Source of the DNA: Herbinix luporum
Lineage (GTDB): Bacteria; Bacillota; Clostridia; Lachnospirales; Lachnospiraceae
DNA length: 64,000 nt
Reading direction: 5' to 3'
Assembly: GCF_900070325.1 (NCBI RefSeq)
Contig: NZ_LN879430.1
Location: forward strand, 705,001-769,000
In this document: piece by piece, positions 7,144-17,056 of the stretch
Layout: each line of letters starts with the position of its first letter
Numbering within the stretch: position 1 is the stretch's first letter
Program-made: the position numbers and the translations under genes
The notes under the pieces: generated by a model
What the model was told of the DNA's origin: nothing
What the model saw: the letters and a program-made list of their open reading frames with translations, nothing else
The model's database searches: none

Positions 7144-8634
7144 TCAGCTTGTTTTATCATTTTCGTTCATGATATCTGATATAGTTGCTAATTCTTTTTG
7201 AATAGAATTTACAGCAGATTCGGCTTCTTTAACAATTTCAACGTTATTAAGACTATTATTATAGTTCTCGGTTACAGAAGCTGTTACTTGTTGACTGCTT
7301 GCAGATAGTATATTTACACTGTCTACGATTTGACTGTTTGCTTCTAATATTTCAGACATCATTGAATCCATTTTTTCTATATCTGTTTTCATCCTTTGAA
7401 ACTCGATTTGGAGACCTTCAAATTCTTTAGTTGTACTATCTATGGTTGTACTTTGTTTATTAGATATCTCCTGATTTGATACTGACTTTTCATATACAGA
7501 GAGTGATATCTCTGATAGCTCGTTCAAAATATTTGTTATATCTGATGTGGCATTATTTATCTGACCAGATAATTTTCTTATTTCTTCTGCTACTACTGCA
7601 AATCCCTTTCCAGCCTCACCTGCTCTAGCTGCCTCTATAGAAGCATTTAAAGCCAGTAAGTTGGTCTGACTTGATATGTTTAGTATAATATCAGTAATAT
7701 GTTTCGCTTCATCTGCTTTTGATAATAATGTATCAGCAGAGTCTTTCATGTTCTCGCTGGATTTAGTTGAAATATCTGCGTCAGATTTTAATTCTTTCAT
7801 TTTATTTGAATTAGCTTCGATGGCCTGATTAATAAGGTTTTCAATATTAACCAATTCACGAGTGACATCATAAGTTTTAGAAATCATATTCTGTATACGT
7901 TGTGTCATCCTTGATTGTTGTTCAATTGATTCTATATTTACTTGATTACCATTAGATATATCATTCATTGCGTGGCAAATAATATTAGATGTTTCTGAGA
8001 CACGTTCCATAACCTCATTTAATACTTCTACATTCTCCTTAATTTGCCTTCCCGCTTTTAACATATGATCTGCCAATTCTTTATTTCGATTGGATGTTAA
8101 TTGGATTGCCTGTGTGTTCTCCTCCATGAAAGCAATCAATAATTTTACTCCTGTGGTTGATAACATAAAAACTATAATACTTATAATACCCTCTATCATT
8201 ATACTGTCTGAAATAGAAAAATCAGCTGCTGATAACATCATAATAATTTTGATTATATTAGATAATAGGAAAACAGAGCTTGTTCCAATCATAATCTTTT
8301 TATCCATATAAAGAACTAATGAAAAAAGTATAGGAATCATGATAGGATAAGTACTGTTGTTAACCGAAGTAAAAAGAATAAAAGAATATGTAAAAGAAAA
8401 TACTATTGAAATAAAATATTTCAAATAACTGGACCATTTTTCGTTACGAATTATTACAATGCAACCTATTAAGTGAAACAATACACAGCAAATTGGAAAT
8501 ACACTAATCCATGCTGATATTGGTAGAATTGAAAACATCAACTGAGAAAGAAGTCCCATAATCAGGAGAAAAGATGTCAGTAAGATAATTCTAAATACTA
8601 TTTTGTTTACTCTTCTTGTTTGTTCAACTAGCAT
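7144..8634 (-). CDS. methyl-accepting chemotaxis protein
   Basis: A 496-aa chemoreceptor. The N-terminal 175 aa hold about six hydrophobic segments with almost no extracellular loop, so it probably senses a membrane or cytosolic signal rather than binding a ligand in a periplasm-like domain. The rest is a long coiled coil with the signalling hairpin near residues 330-355 ([33 protein letters not shown]), which binds CheA and CheW. No HAMP domain is obvious. The start at 8634 has GAGAGG upstream. No other chemotaxis genes are nearby, so it is an orphan receptor, as is common in motile clostridia. Confidence 0.93.
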   Translation of the reverse strand: MLVEQTRRVNKIVFRIILLTSFLLIMGLLSQLMFSILPISAWISVFPICCVLFHLIGCIVIIRNEKWSSYLKYFISIVFSFTYSFILFTSVNNSTYPIMIPILFSLVLYMDKKIMIGTSSVFLLSNIIKIIMMLSAADFSISDSIMIEGIISIIVFMLSTTGVKLLIAFMEENTQAIQLTSNRNKELADHMLKAGRQIKENVEVLNEVMERVSETSNIICHAMNDISNGNQVNIESIEQQSRMTQRIQNMISKTYDVTRELVNIENLINQAIEANSNKMKELKSDADISTKSSENMKDSADTLLSKADEAKHITDIILNISSQTNLLALNASIEAARAGEAGKGFAVVAEEIRKLSGQINNATSDITNILNELSEISLSVYEKSVSNQEISNKQSTTIDSTTKEFEGLQIEFQRMKTDIEKMDSMMSEILEANSQIVDSVNILSASSQQVTASVTENYNNSLNNVEIVKEAESAVNSIQKELATISDIMNENDKTS

Positions 8635-8973
8635 AATATATTACCTCTCATTTATATTTTATACAGTATATATAACATAATTCGACAAAAAATTCAATTC
8701 AATATTGTGAAAATAACAAAACAAGATAGAAAATGATTAAAAAAGTCATTGTTATTTATTAAAGTGACAGAATATACCACAATTACCATTTGATGGCAAT
8801 TAGTTTCATTAGATATTACTTTCTATATAGATACCATTTCCATCTATCATAAACTGCAAAATTTCTTTAGTATTTGGAAAAACTAGTTTCAAAAATTTGT
8901 TTATTAATGTTAGAATATTATTAACTTAAGTTTATTTATGAATTTTATATTATATTAAATGGAGGATATGCAA
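8635..8973. promoter_or_regulatory. divergent intergenic region
   Basis: This 339-base AT-rich region separates two divergent genes and must hold both promoters. The only clear structure is an imperfect palindrome AATTACCAT-TTG-ATGGCAATT (8781-8801), a possible operator. I see no RNA gene or ORF. Confidence 0.35.
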
Positions 8974-9300
8974 ATGAGAAAGAGATTAAAAACATATTTA
9001 GAATATCTAGAAGCCATAGATTTTAAGAAGTTATCAGATGATGAGAAGACTACTTTAAAGGCAAATATATTAAGGCAAATAGGCTTTTTTCAGCATGAAA
9101 GATTAATTCACCTAATAGTTACTCTTGCTATTGCTTTTTTTACTATATTGTTTGTTTTTGGCTCTATGGCCTGGGAAGCTGATCTTATGTTTTACCTATC
9201 TGGAATATTAATTGTTTTGTTGTTTTTTTACATACGCCACTATTATTTTTTGGAAAATGGTGTACAAAAGCTTTATGAGTATTATGATAAGTTTAAATAA
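8974..9300 (+). CDS. hypothetical two-helix membrane protein (108 aa)
   Basis: The product has an acidic-basic N-terminal helix region (residues 1-45) and two membrane segments near residues 45-67 and 72-90, ending in a charged C-terminus (LYEYYDKFK). I chose ATG 8974 because GGAGG at 8961-8965 gives an 8-base spacing. An in-frame ATG at 8959 would place the ribosome site inside the gene. No family is recognised. A strong terminator follows, so it is a single-gene transcript. Confidence 0.65.
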   Translation: MRKRLKTYLEYLEAIDFKKLSDDEKTTLKANILRQIGFFQHERLIHLIVTLAIAFFTILFVFGSMAWEADLMFYLSGILIVLLFFYIRHYYFLENGVQKLYEYYDKFK

Positions 9301-9330
9301 CTAGAATAATTGTGAAAATCTATTACTTTT

Positions 9331-9380
9331 AATAATAATAATAAGGGGGTACTGTATTACAGTACCCCCTTATTATTATT
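9331..9380. terminator. strong bidirectional terminator
   Basis: A long near-perfect palindrome (AATAATAATAAGGGGGTACTGTA and its complement) ends in T-rich tracts in both directions. It serves the plus-strand gene ending at 9300 and the minus-strand xylanase, whose stop codon (9376) lies inside it. Confidence 0.88.
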
Positions 9381-11499
9381 GCACAAGTTGTCCATCATAA
9401 TAAACTTTTACTATAGGATTGGTAAGTGTATCATAACTGGACCAGTCTTTTTTAGCAAACCGAACATCTGCTACGAATTTACCTTGACCGGCTTCTAATG
9501 TTGTATTGCTATCAATGGTAAGAATTAGGCTTTGATTTGTAATTTCACCTTTTGTTTTATCTGTAAGAGGTACATAAAATGGATTAGTATTTAACTGTAA
9601 AGCTGCATGATCACACCATAGATTTTGTTCTTCATTGCTCATACCGTCAGCTGTAAAAACTATCTTTACTTTCGATAAATCAATAGTACCACCCTCTGCA
9701 GTTAAGGTATAGTTTTGACTAACGGTGTTGCCGCTATTTGAAGTTTTTACAGTTACGACCGGTCTGGCATCCCCAGGAGCCGGAGTTACTGATGGTGTTG
9801 GGGTAGGTGTCACTAAAGGAGTAGGTGTAGGAGTTACCAAAGGAGTAGGAGTTATAGTAGGTGTCCCATCCTTATAATCTTCTATAATTGAATAGAAAGC
9901 AGGTTTTGCTTTATAATCACCATCAAAGAGTAAAGGATATCCTCCTAACCAACTGGTTTTGTCAGTAACACCCCAGAATATAATAGCAGTAATATTCATT
10001 CCTTCTTTCTTTAATTCAACAGCCTTATTAATAAATGTTTTGTAACGGGCTGCCTGTGCATTTAAGGAATAAGAGTCATTATTAGGTTGTCTCATATCTA
10101 TTTCGGTTAAATGAATTTCAAGTCCTAATTTATTATATTTTCTAACGGCTGTTTCAAACATATTGATACTAGGATATTCCATAGTCCAGTGTGATTGCAT
10201 TCCCATTCCGTCTATTAAGTTTTTACTCTTAAGATTTGCCAGAATATCATAGATAAGATCGCTCTTTCTATCCTCATATTCATTGTAGTCGTTATAAAAG
10301 AGCTTACAGCCGGCCGGTGCATATTTTCTGGCATATTCAAATGCCTTTTCAATAAAATCTTTACCTACTGTCTGCATCCAAAGAGAATTTCCTGATGTTA
10401 CATTATTGGATCCGGGATTACGCATACCGGTAGAAGTATTGGGATCAACTGCTTCATTTACAACGTCCCATGCATAAATTTCAACATCCGGATAAGTTTC
10501 TTCTATGAGATTCATTACATTTTTAATATAATTTTCTAATCTCTGAAGCATAACTTCCTTTGAAGCCCAAGGAGCTGATGAATCTTGAGAGTAGTTTTCC
10601 CTAAAGAACCAATCGGGAGTCTGATTATGCCATACTAAAGTATGACCTCTTACAGGTATGTTATATTTTTGTGCAAATTCAAATAATGCTCTGGCGGCTC
10701 TTAAGTTAACTTGAGGATTTACTTGATCCCCATCGTTTGCTTCCATATATGCAATTGTTGCGTCATAGTCTAAAACAGCATCTGGTTTTAGTTCATTACC
10801 AAAAGTAAGGCAATTATAGTGCTTTAATATAAGTTCTTTAGCAGGAGCGGGGCCTAATTCAGGCACAGTAGATGCCCCACCTACTAAAAAGTAATCACTG
10901 AATACATCTTTCAAACTGGGAATATCAGTTTCAATTTCAGGCAAGGTCGCAGGGACAGCCTTAAAATCATCAATATAAAAATCCATTAAATCTTGACTAG
11001 ATGGGGAGTTTTTAAATTCAGTCTCTACATAGATATGTACATCTGTTGCATCGGTGGGAACAGTATATTCACCTTGTAAGAGAGTCCACTGTCCTTTATA
11101 AACAGGTGCTGTTTTAATATTCATGTACCTGTCATCTACCCCGTCATTATACTGAAGTTGCAAGCTAAAATTCTGTGTGTTGGAGTAAGAATTACCTACA
11201 TACTTGACGTAAATGCTGAAGTTATAAGTTACCCCAAGTTCTAGTTCATCGGTCTTGTCACACATGGGGCCGTTCCAAGTCTCTGTGCGGTTAGTTACTT
11301 TAACACTTTGCTTTCCTGAGTAAGCCTCTTCTGTACTCAGTTCAACTATTTCGTCTTCCCCTCTGGGGCCCCATCCGTTCAAATCAGTCTCAAAGTCATC
11401 GTAAATTAATGTTTCAGCTGCTTTTGGTACCGGAATCTTATTTACTGCCGGTAGGATTAGTGCACATACTACTAGAAAAGCTAAAATCTTCCGTTTCAT
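9376..11499 (-). CDS. secreted modular endo-1,4-beta-xylanase, CBM-GH10-CBM
   Basis: A 707-aa extracellular enzyme cutting internal xylan bonds. A signal peptide (MKRKILAFLVVCALILPAVN, cleavage near residue 28) is followed by a CBM4/9/22-type beta-sandwich (about 33-185; YDDFETDLNGWGPRG) and a GH10 barrel (about 195-545). The acid/base Glu is in WDVVNEAVDP (about 347), the nucleophile Glu in EIHLTEIDM (about 463), and the substrate motif is WHNQTPDWFF. A Pro-Thr linker with repeated TPTPLV units (about 553-580) leads to a C-terminal module (KIVFTADGMSNEEQNLWCDHA) resembling CBM3, for cellulose anchoring. The start has AGGAGG upstream. No dockerin or S-layer anchor is present, so it is free or fibre-bound. 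A terminator follows; it appears monocistronic. Confidence 0.92.
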   Translation of the reverse strand: MKRKILAFLVVCALILPAVNKIPVPKAAETLIYDDFETDLNGWGPRGEDEIVELSTEEAYSGKQSVKVTNRTETWNGPMCDKTDELELGVTYNFSIYVKYVGNSYSNTQNFSLQLQYNDGVDDRYMNIKTAPVYKGQWTLLQGEYTVPTDATDVHIYVETEFKNSPSSQDLMDFYIDDFKAVPATLPEIETDIPSLKDVFSDYFLVGGASTVPELGPAPAKELILKHYNCLTFGNELKPDAVLDYDATIAYMEANDGDQVNPQVNLRAARALFEFAQKYNIPVRGHTLVWHNQTPDWFFRENYSQDSSAPWASKEVMLQRLENYIKNVMNLIEETYPDVEIYAWDVVNEAVDPNTSTGMRNPGSNNVTSGNSLWMQTVGKDFIEKAFEYARKYAPAGCKLFYNDYNEYEDRKSDLIYDILANLKSKNLIDGMGMQSHWTMEYPSINMFETAVRKYNKLGLEIHLTEIDMRQPNNDSYSLNAQAARYKTFINKAVELKKEGMNITAIIFWGVTDKTSWLGGYPLLFDGDYKAKPAFYSIIEDYKDGTPTITPTPLVTPTPTPLVTPTPTPSVTPAPGDARPVVTVKTSNSGNTVSQNYTLTAEGGTIDLSKVKIVFTADGMSNEEQNLWCDHAALQLNTNPFYVPLTDKTKGEITNQSLILTIDSNTTLEAGQGKFVADVRFAKKDWSSYDTLTNPIVKVYYDGQLVQ

Positions 11500-11667
11500 A
11501 TTTTTACCTCCTATAAATTTTTTGTGTATGTCAAGTAAAAGCCATACACTCTATTACAAAAGATTACATAAAATGGAACCTGTCATTATTATAATATAAA
11601 ATGTCTAATTATGGAAGAGTAAAAAAGATGAAAATTGAAAAATTATGGTTTAAAATAGAAATAAATA

Positions 11668-11722
11668 AGAGCCTTATGATCTGTAATAGTATTTTAGATT
11701 ATCTATTACAGGCTAAAGCTCT
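11668..11722 (-). terminator. terminator of the LacI-type regulator
   Basis: On the minus strand a two-part stem (AGAGC/GCTCT, then CTGTAATAG / CTATTACAG around a 13-base loop) is followed by TTATTTATTT. It lies 30 bases after the regulator's stop. Confidence 0.6.
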
Positions 11723-11751
11723 TTATTACACGAATTGTTATTAATTTTTTT

Positions 11752-12747
11752 TTAGTATTTTGCAGAACCGGATGATTCCCTGGTTATAAGTTTTGCTCTT
11801 AATAATAACTTACTGGTCGAAACACCGTGTACAAGGCCATCCAGCAATAAAAAGGCGCTTTTTCCCAAGTCACTCCTATCTTGCCTAATGGTAGTTAAGG
11901 CCGGGGATAACTGAGAGGCTATGGGTAGATCATCAAATCCTACTATGCTGATATCATCAGGAATTTTTAACCCATGTTTTGATACTTCTGTCATTACACC
12001 GGTAGCAATAAGGTCGCTGGCACACATAATAGCAGTAGCACCCTTTTTTAAAAATGATGGTACATGATCCTTAGCACAGTCCGGTACATAGTATCCATAT
12101 TGAATTAATTCTTCTTCCGGTACAAGGCCATGCTTTATCATACTATTAACAAAGGCCTGTCTACGTTGTTCAGATACCATAGAATTTTTTGAACCATTTA
12201 GGAAGGCGATTTTTTTATGTCCCAGTTTGCAAAGATGGTTAACAGCCAAATCGATACCTTCATAATTATCCGTTCCTACATAGCCTACATGGGGATTTCT
12301 TTCGATATAATTATCAAGCAAAACAGTAGGGAAGTTTGTTTTGTTCAATTGTTTAACCCAATCGTCATGTAAGGTAAAGCCCAATAAAAAAGCTCCACTG
12401 AAATTATTTCTTAACATATAGGTGTCATATTTTTCTTCAGTTTGCATATTCAGATTTGTAGGAACCACATGAACATCCCATTTTCTTCTGGCAGCAGCTA
12501 ATTTAAATCCAACTATAATCTCATAGCCAAATTGGTCTATATTTTCATAGTCCATATTTTCTATTAAGATACACACTTTTCTGTTGCCTGAATCTTTCAT
12601 CTTCTTAGAGGTATAACCCATTTCAATGGCAGTATCTAATACAAGCTGCCTCATTTCTTCGCTGATATCACTGGCGTTATTTAGACCTTTTGATACAGTG
12701 CTTACAGCAATCCCTAATTTATTTGCAATGTCCTTTATTGTAACCAT
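11752..12747 (-). CDS. LacI/GalR-family transcriptional regulator of the maltodextrin cluster
   Basis: The 331-aa protein starts with the classic LacI helix-turn-helix (MVTIKDIANKLGIAVSTVSKGLNN, residues 1-25) and hinge. A periplasmic-binding-like sugar sensor follows (VGFKLAAARRKWDV, VGYVGTDNYEGIDLAVNHL, ISIVGFDDLPIASQLSPALTTIRQD). It is transcribed away from malQ. Two near-identical operator-like sites (12848-12866, 13069-13087) lie in the shared promoter region, which fits repression of the glucan genes and of itself, relieved by a maltooligosaccharide-type effector. The effector is inference. GGGAGGG lies just before the ATG at 12747. Confidence 0.92.
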   Translation of the reverse strand: MVTIKDIANKLGIAVSTVSKGLNNASDISEEMRQLVLDTAIEMGYTSKKMKDSGNRKVCILIENMDYENIDQFGYEIIVGFKLAAARRKWDVHVVPTNLNMQTEEKYDTYMLRNNFSGAFLLGFTLHDDWVKQLNKTNFPTVLLDNYIERNPHVGYVGTDNYEGIDLAVNHLCKLGHKKIAFLNGSKNSMVSEQRRQAFVNSMIKHGLVPEEELIQYGYYVPDCAKDHVPSFLKKGATAIMCASDLIATGVMTEVSKHGLKIPDDISIVGFDDLPIASQLSPALTTIRQDRSDLGKSAFLLLDGLVHGVSTSKLLLRAKLITRESSGSAKY

Positions 12748-12847
12748 GGATTATCCCTCCCAAATATTCAATCCATTTATTTTATAGATTCCTATCTTAT
12801 AAGTATCATTATTATAAAATGTTAATTTGTCAATTCTGATTAACAAT

Positions 12848-12866
12848 TTGCGAAAATTACGAAAAA
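12848..12866. promoter_or_regulatory. candidate LacI-family operator 1
   Basis: TTGCGAAAATTACGAAAAA shares the CGAAAAT(T)TACGAAAA core with the site at 13069-13087. It lies about 100 bases before the regulator's start codon, suggesting autoregulation. Confidence 0.5.
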
Positions 12867-13028
12867 ATACATCATAAAGATTATAATGCTTATAAATTTA
12901 AAAATCAATAACTATATTTAAAAATATTAAAAAATGCTAAAAATAAGCCATATAATGCTTCTATATCTACAATATTACTAATTTAGTGCTAATATTTTTA
13001 AAAAAATATTAAACTTAACCATAAGTGA

Positions 13029-13057
13029 TTGACAAAGTTTAATTTGGATGTTATTGT
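13029..13057 (+). promoter_or_regulatory. sigma-A promoter of the malQ operon
   Basis: A consensus -35 box TTGACA (13029-13034) and TATTGT (13052-13057) are separated by exactly 17 bases. Transcription should begin near 13064, just before the operator-like site at 13069. Confidence 0.7.
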
Positions 13058-13068
13058 ATTTATATAGT

Positions 13069-13087
13069 TTCGAAAATTTACGAAAAT
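13069..13087. promoter_or_regulatory. candidate LacI-family operator 2
   Basis: TTCGAAAATTTACGAAAAT sits directly downstream of the predicted transcription start of malQ, a classic repressor position. It repeats the core of operator 1. Confidence 0.6.
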
Positions 13088-13117
13088 AACATATTAATTA
13101 TAGAGAGAGCGTGCAAA

Positions 13118-14632
13118 ATGGAAAAGATTACATATAGCAAGAGTTATTTAAATAGAGGTGCTGGAATCTTACTTCCCATTAGTGCATTACCATCAAATTA
13201 TGGTATAGGCACCTTAGGAAAAGAAAGTTATAAATTTGTTGATTTTCTTACGAGAATCGGATCTATATATTGGCAGGTACTACCTATAGGACCTACCAGT
13301 TATGGGGATAGCCCTTATCAATCCTTTTCGGCATTTGCAGGCAATCCTTACTTTATTGATTTGGATTTCTTAGTAGAGGAGCAGTTATTAAAGAAAGAAG
13401 AAATAGATGCCTACTTGTGGCAGGTATCTGAAGATAAGGTCGACTACGGATTAATATACAAGAGCAGGTTTAAGATTTTAAAAACCGCCTATTTAAGAAG
13501 TAGTCATAAGAATAAAAAAGAATATTTGGATTTTTGCAAAGATAATAGATATTGGCTTGAAGATTATTGCTTATACATGGCTGTAAAAACCCACTTCGAT
13601 AATCATGAATGGCTTTTATGGGATGATGATATTAAAAATCGAAAGCCGGAAGCAATAGAAAAATATCAGGATTTACTGCAGGATGAAATTAACTTCTGGG
13701 CTTTTGTGCAATATAAGTTTTATGAGCAGTGGAACAAGCTTAAAGCCTATACCAATAGTAAAGGAATTCAGATAATAGGTGATATTCCTCTTTATGTAGC
13801 AATGGATAGTGCTGATGTATGGGCACATCATGAACAGTTTGAATTGGATGAAAGAAAGAATCCTATTAATGTGGCAGGTGTTCCGCCGGATTTGTTCTCA
13901 GAATATGGTCAAAGATGGGGTAATCCCTTATATCGTTGGGATGTTATGGAGAAAGATGATTTTACCTGGTGGAGAGAAAGAATGAAGGCTTCAGCCGCAC
14001 TTTATGATGTTATTCGTATTGATCATTTTATAGGAATGGTTAACTATTATTCTATTCCGGCAGAAAATGAGACAGCTGTTAATGGTTGCTGGAAAGAGGG
14101 TCCCGGCAGGAAGCTTACAGATATTATCATGGAATCCATTGGAGAAGCAAAAATTATAGCAGAAGATTTAGGGGTTTTGACCCCCAATGTCATAGAGCTT
14201 ATTGAAGAGACAGGTTTTCCCGGAATGAAGATTCTGGAATTTGGTCTAGATGGTCCCATAGATAATCCTTATCTATTACATAATTTTAAGACTTCTAATG
14301 TAGTTGCATATACAGGAACCCATGATAATGAAACCCTGGTAGGTTATTTAGAAAAAAAGAATCCTGATGAGTTGGAGTTTATATGTAAGTATTTTAATGG
14401 GAAAGTCGAAACCTTGCCTGATACTATAATAAGAGCATTATATGCCAGTGTTGCAGATGTAATTATCGTACAGATGCAAGATTTACTAAAACTAGATAAC
14501 AGTGCAAGAATGAACTATCCCTCAACCATCGGTGGCAATTGGCAGTGGAGGCTAATGACTAGCCAGTATGAATTAATAAATGAAAAATCACTCTATGAGC
14601 TGGCTTATCTCTATGGCCGAATTAATACATAA
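13118..14632 (+). CDS. malQ: 4-alpha-glucanotransferase (amylomaltase, GH77)
   Basis: Cytosolic disproportionating enzyme that moves maltosyl and longer glucan units between maltooligosaccharides, making chains long enough for phosphorylase and releasing glucose. The 504-aa length is normal for bacterial MalQ. Catalytic motifs are clear: nucleophile Asp in IRIDHFIGM (about 302), acid/base Glu in IIAEDLGVLTP (about 347), and the third Asp in TGTHDNET (about 400). The N-terminal GAGILLPISALPSNYGIG and SPYQSFSAFAGNPYFIDL motifs are also typical. It is the first gene of the operon, followed after 22 bases by the phosphorylase. The ribosome site is modest (GAGAG). Confidence 0.96.
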   Translation: MEKITYSKSYLNRGAGILLPISALPSNYGIGTLGKESYKFVDFLTRIGSIYWQVLPIGPTSYGDSPYQSFSAFAGNPYFIDLDFLVEEQLLKKEEIDAYLWQVSEDKVDYGLIYKSRFKILKTAYLRSSHKNKKEYLDFCKDNRYWLEDYCLYMAVKTHFDNHEWLLWDDDIKNRKPEAIEKYQDLLQDEINFWAFVQYKFYEQWNKLKAYTNSKGIQIIGDIPLYVAMDSADVWAHHEQFELDERKNPINVAGVPPDLFSEYGQRWGNPLYRWDVMEKDDFTWWRERMKASAALYDVIRIDHFIGMVNYYSIPAENETAVNGCWKEGPGRKLTDIIMESIGEAKIIAEDLGVLTPNVIELIEETGFPGMKILEFGLDGPIDNPYLLHNFKTSNVVAYTGTHDNETLVGYLEKKNPDELEFICKYFNGKVETLPDTIIRALYASVADVIIVQMQDLLKLDNSARMNYPSTIGGNWQWRLMTSQYELINEKSLYELAYLYGRINT

Positions 14633-14654
14633 AATAAAGATTTAGGAGGCAATA

Positions 14655-16991
14655 ATGGATAACGGATTTAAGAAAAATGTAGAGCTAATCTTAGAGCTAG
14701 ATTATGGTAAGTCTATCAAGGAGGCAAGTAAGGTTGAATTATATAATGCAGTTTCTAAAGCTGCTATGAAGCTACTTGATAAAGACTGGGGATTAAAATC
14801 TAATAAGAAGAAAGTTTGTTATCTTTCTATGGAGTTTCTGGTTGGCCGTATGATATACAGTAATTTGTATAATATGGGGCTCTTAAACCAATTTGTTGAA
14901 TTAATGACCGAGCACAATATTGACATCCGTATATTTGAAGACATCGAGGATGCTGCTTTAGGAAATGGCGGCTTAGGAAGACTAGCTGCATGCTTTTTGG
15001 ATTCGGGAGCAACCCATGGCATAGTTTTAAATGGATATGGAATCCGCTATAAGTATGGCTTATTTAAACAGGAATTTGAAGAGGGGTTTCAAAGGGAGTT
15101 GCCTGATGACTGGCAAAGGTTCGGAGATCCTTGGTCAATCAGAAGGGAAGAGGAAAAGATTAGGGTAGACTTCAAAGACCAATCAGTATGGGCTGTTCCT
15201 TACGATATGCCGGTTATCGGATATGGTAAAAAAACCGTTAACACCCTTCGGCTTTGGCAGTCAGAGCCTATAGAGGCCTTTAATTTTGAACTATTTAATA
15301 ATCAGCAATATGATGAAGCTGTAAAAAACAAAAATGAAGCAGAGGCAATTTCCAGTCTTTTATATCCAAACGATAGTATGGATGAAGGGAAAAAACTGCG
15401 AATTAAGCAAGAATACTTCTTTACCAGTGCCACTTTACAGGATGTTATCAAAAAGTACAAAGAAAAATATGATAAAGACTTTAGCAGCTTTTCTAAGGAA
15501 TATATATTCCAATTAAATGATACCCATCCTGTACTGGCTATACCTGAACTTATCAGATTATTAGTAGAAAAAGAAGGGCTGACATTTGCTAAGGCACTTC
15601 GTATAGCTAAAGAAGTCTTTGCTTATACAAATCATACCATTATGGCAGAGGCCTTAGAAAAATGGAATGTGTCTTTAGTTGAAGAAGTGATACCTCAGGT
15701 ATATAAGTACATAGTTGAACTAAATGATGAACTTATAAAAGAGCTGACTTTATTTGGTGTTGTATCTTCAGAAGAGCAAAAGAAGTACTTAATTATTGAC
15801 GATGATACTATCCATATGGCCCGTATAGCCATATTCGTAAGTAGGTCCATTAACGGTGTGGCAAGATTACATACTGAGATTCTTAAAAATGATGCCCTAC
15901 ATGAGTGGTATCAGTTGTATCCTAATCGTTTCAATAATAAAACCAACGGAATTACCCAGAGAAGATGGCTTGCCCTTGCCAATATGGAACTGGCAGGATT
16001 TATTACAGATAAAATAGGTAGTTCCTGGACTACAGATTTAGATCTTCTAAAAAAACTAGAGAATTTTGCCGATGATCAGGCTGTAATCAAGCAGTTTGAT
16101 GAAATAAAACAGATTAAAAAAAGGCAACTGGCTGATTATATCCATAAACATGAAGATGTCAAAATAAATCCTGACTTTATATTTGATATACAGATAAAAA
16201 GGCTTCATGAATATAAACGTCAATTGTTAAATGCTTTTTCAATCCTCTACATATATTATGGGCTTAAGGATGGTAGTATAACAGAGTTTAATCCTACGGT
16301 ATTTATATTTGGAGCAAAAGCAGCTCCGGGATATTACAGGGCCAAAGCAATAATTAAGTATATTAATGAAATAGCAGAAATGATTGCGGCAGATTCCGAG
16401 GTAAATGATAAGCTACAGGTGGTATTTGTAACTAATTATAATGTATCTTATGCAGAAAAACTTATACCGGCAGCAGATGTATCAGAGCAAATCTCAACAG
16501 CCGGCACAGAAGCTTCAGGAACCGGCAATATGAAGTTTATGTTGAACGGAGCTGTAACTCTTGGAACTTATGACGGAGCTAATGTTGAGATTGTGGAACA
16601 GGCGGGTATAGAGAATAACTATATCTTCGGAGCAAGAGTAGAAGATATTGAAAAAATCAAAGATACTTACGATCCTGTAGAAATTTACCGAAACGATTTA
16701 AGAATAAAGAGAGTAATTGATACTTTGATTGACGGAACTTTTGATGATAAAGGTACAGGAATGTTTAAGGAACTATATGACTCATTATTAAAAGGCACCG
16801 ACTGGCATAGGCCAGATCAATATTACTTATTACAGGATTTTATATCCTATTGTGAAGCAAAACTACAAGTAAATAAAGATTATTCCGACCTTATGACATT
16901 TAGAAAAAAATGCTTTATTAATACAGCCAATGCAGGTAAATTTTCCAGTGACAGAACCATTAAAGACTATGCAAGGGAAATATGGAATTAA
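14655..16991 (+). CDS. glgP: glycogen/maltodextrin phosphorylase
   Basis: PLP-dependent GT35 enzyme (778 aa) that releases glucose-1-phosphate from the non-reducing ends of alpha-1,4-glucans with phosphate. The PLP lysine lies in EASGTGNMKFMLNGAVTLGT. Other signatures are KKVCYLSMEFLVGR and EDAALGNGGLGRLAACFLDS near the N-terminus and NGITQRRWL in the middle. It follows malQ by 22 bases with an AGGAGG site, so it acts with MalQ on imported maltodextrin or stored glycogen. The length is a little below the 800+ residues of many homologues, with no obvious deletion of catalytic parts. malP would be an equally valid name. Confidence 0.95.
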   Translation: MDNGFKKNVELILELDYGKSIKEASKVELYNAVSKAAMKLLDKDWGLKSNKKKVCYLSMEFLVGRMIYSNLYNMGLLNQFVELMTEHNIDIRIFEDIEDAALGNGGLGRLAACFLDSGATHGIVLNGYGIRYKYGLFKQEFEEGFQRELPDDWQRFGDPWSIRREEEKIRVDFKDQSVWAVPYDMPVIGYGKKTVNTLRLWQSEPIEAFNFELFNNQQYDEAVKNKNEAEAISSLLYPNDSMDEGKKLRIKQEYFFTSATLQDVIKKYKEKYDKDFSSFSKEYIFQLNDTHPVLAIPELIRLLVEKEGLTFAKALRIAKEVFAYTNHTIMAEALEKWNVSLVEEVIPQVYKYIVELNDELIKELTLFGVVSSEEQKKYLIIDDDTIHMARIAIFVSRSINGVARLHTEILKNDALHEWYQLYPNRFNNKTNGITQRRWLALANMELAGFITDKIGSSWTTDLDLLKKLENFADDQAVIKQFDEIKQIKKRQLADYIHKHEDVKINPDFIFDIQIKRLHEYKRQLLNAFSILYIYYGLKDGSITEFNPTVFIFGAKAAPGYYRAKAIIKYINEIAEMIAADSEVNDKLQVVFVTNYNVSYAEKLIPAADVSEQISTAGTEASGTGNMKFMLNGAVTLGTYDGANVEIVEQAGIENNYIFGARVEDIEKIKDTYDPVEIYRNDLRIKRVIDTLIDGTFDDKGTGMFKELYDSLLKGTDWHRPDQYYLLQDFISYCEAKLQVNKDYSDLMTFRKKCFINTANAGKFSSDRTIKDYAREIWN

Positions 16992-17056
16992 TATGTTTTT
17001 ACATATTTATTCATAAAGGAAAATCTTATTGTAATTTTTAAAGGGAGGTAGAGATA

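Noticed and set aside
9780..9870. Short tandem DNA repeats (GTAGGTGT-like units)
   Set aside because: They encode the Pro-Thr linker of the xylanase and are a protein-level repeat, not a separate element.
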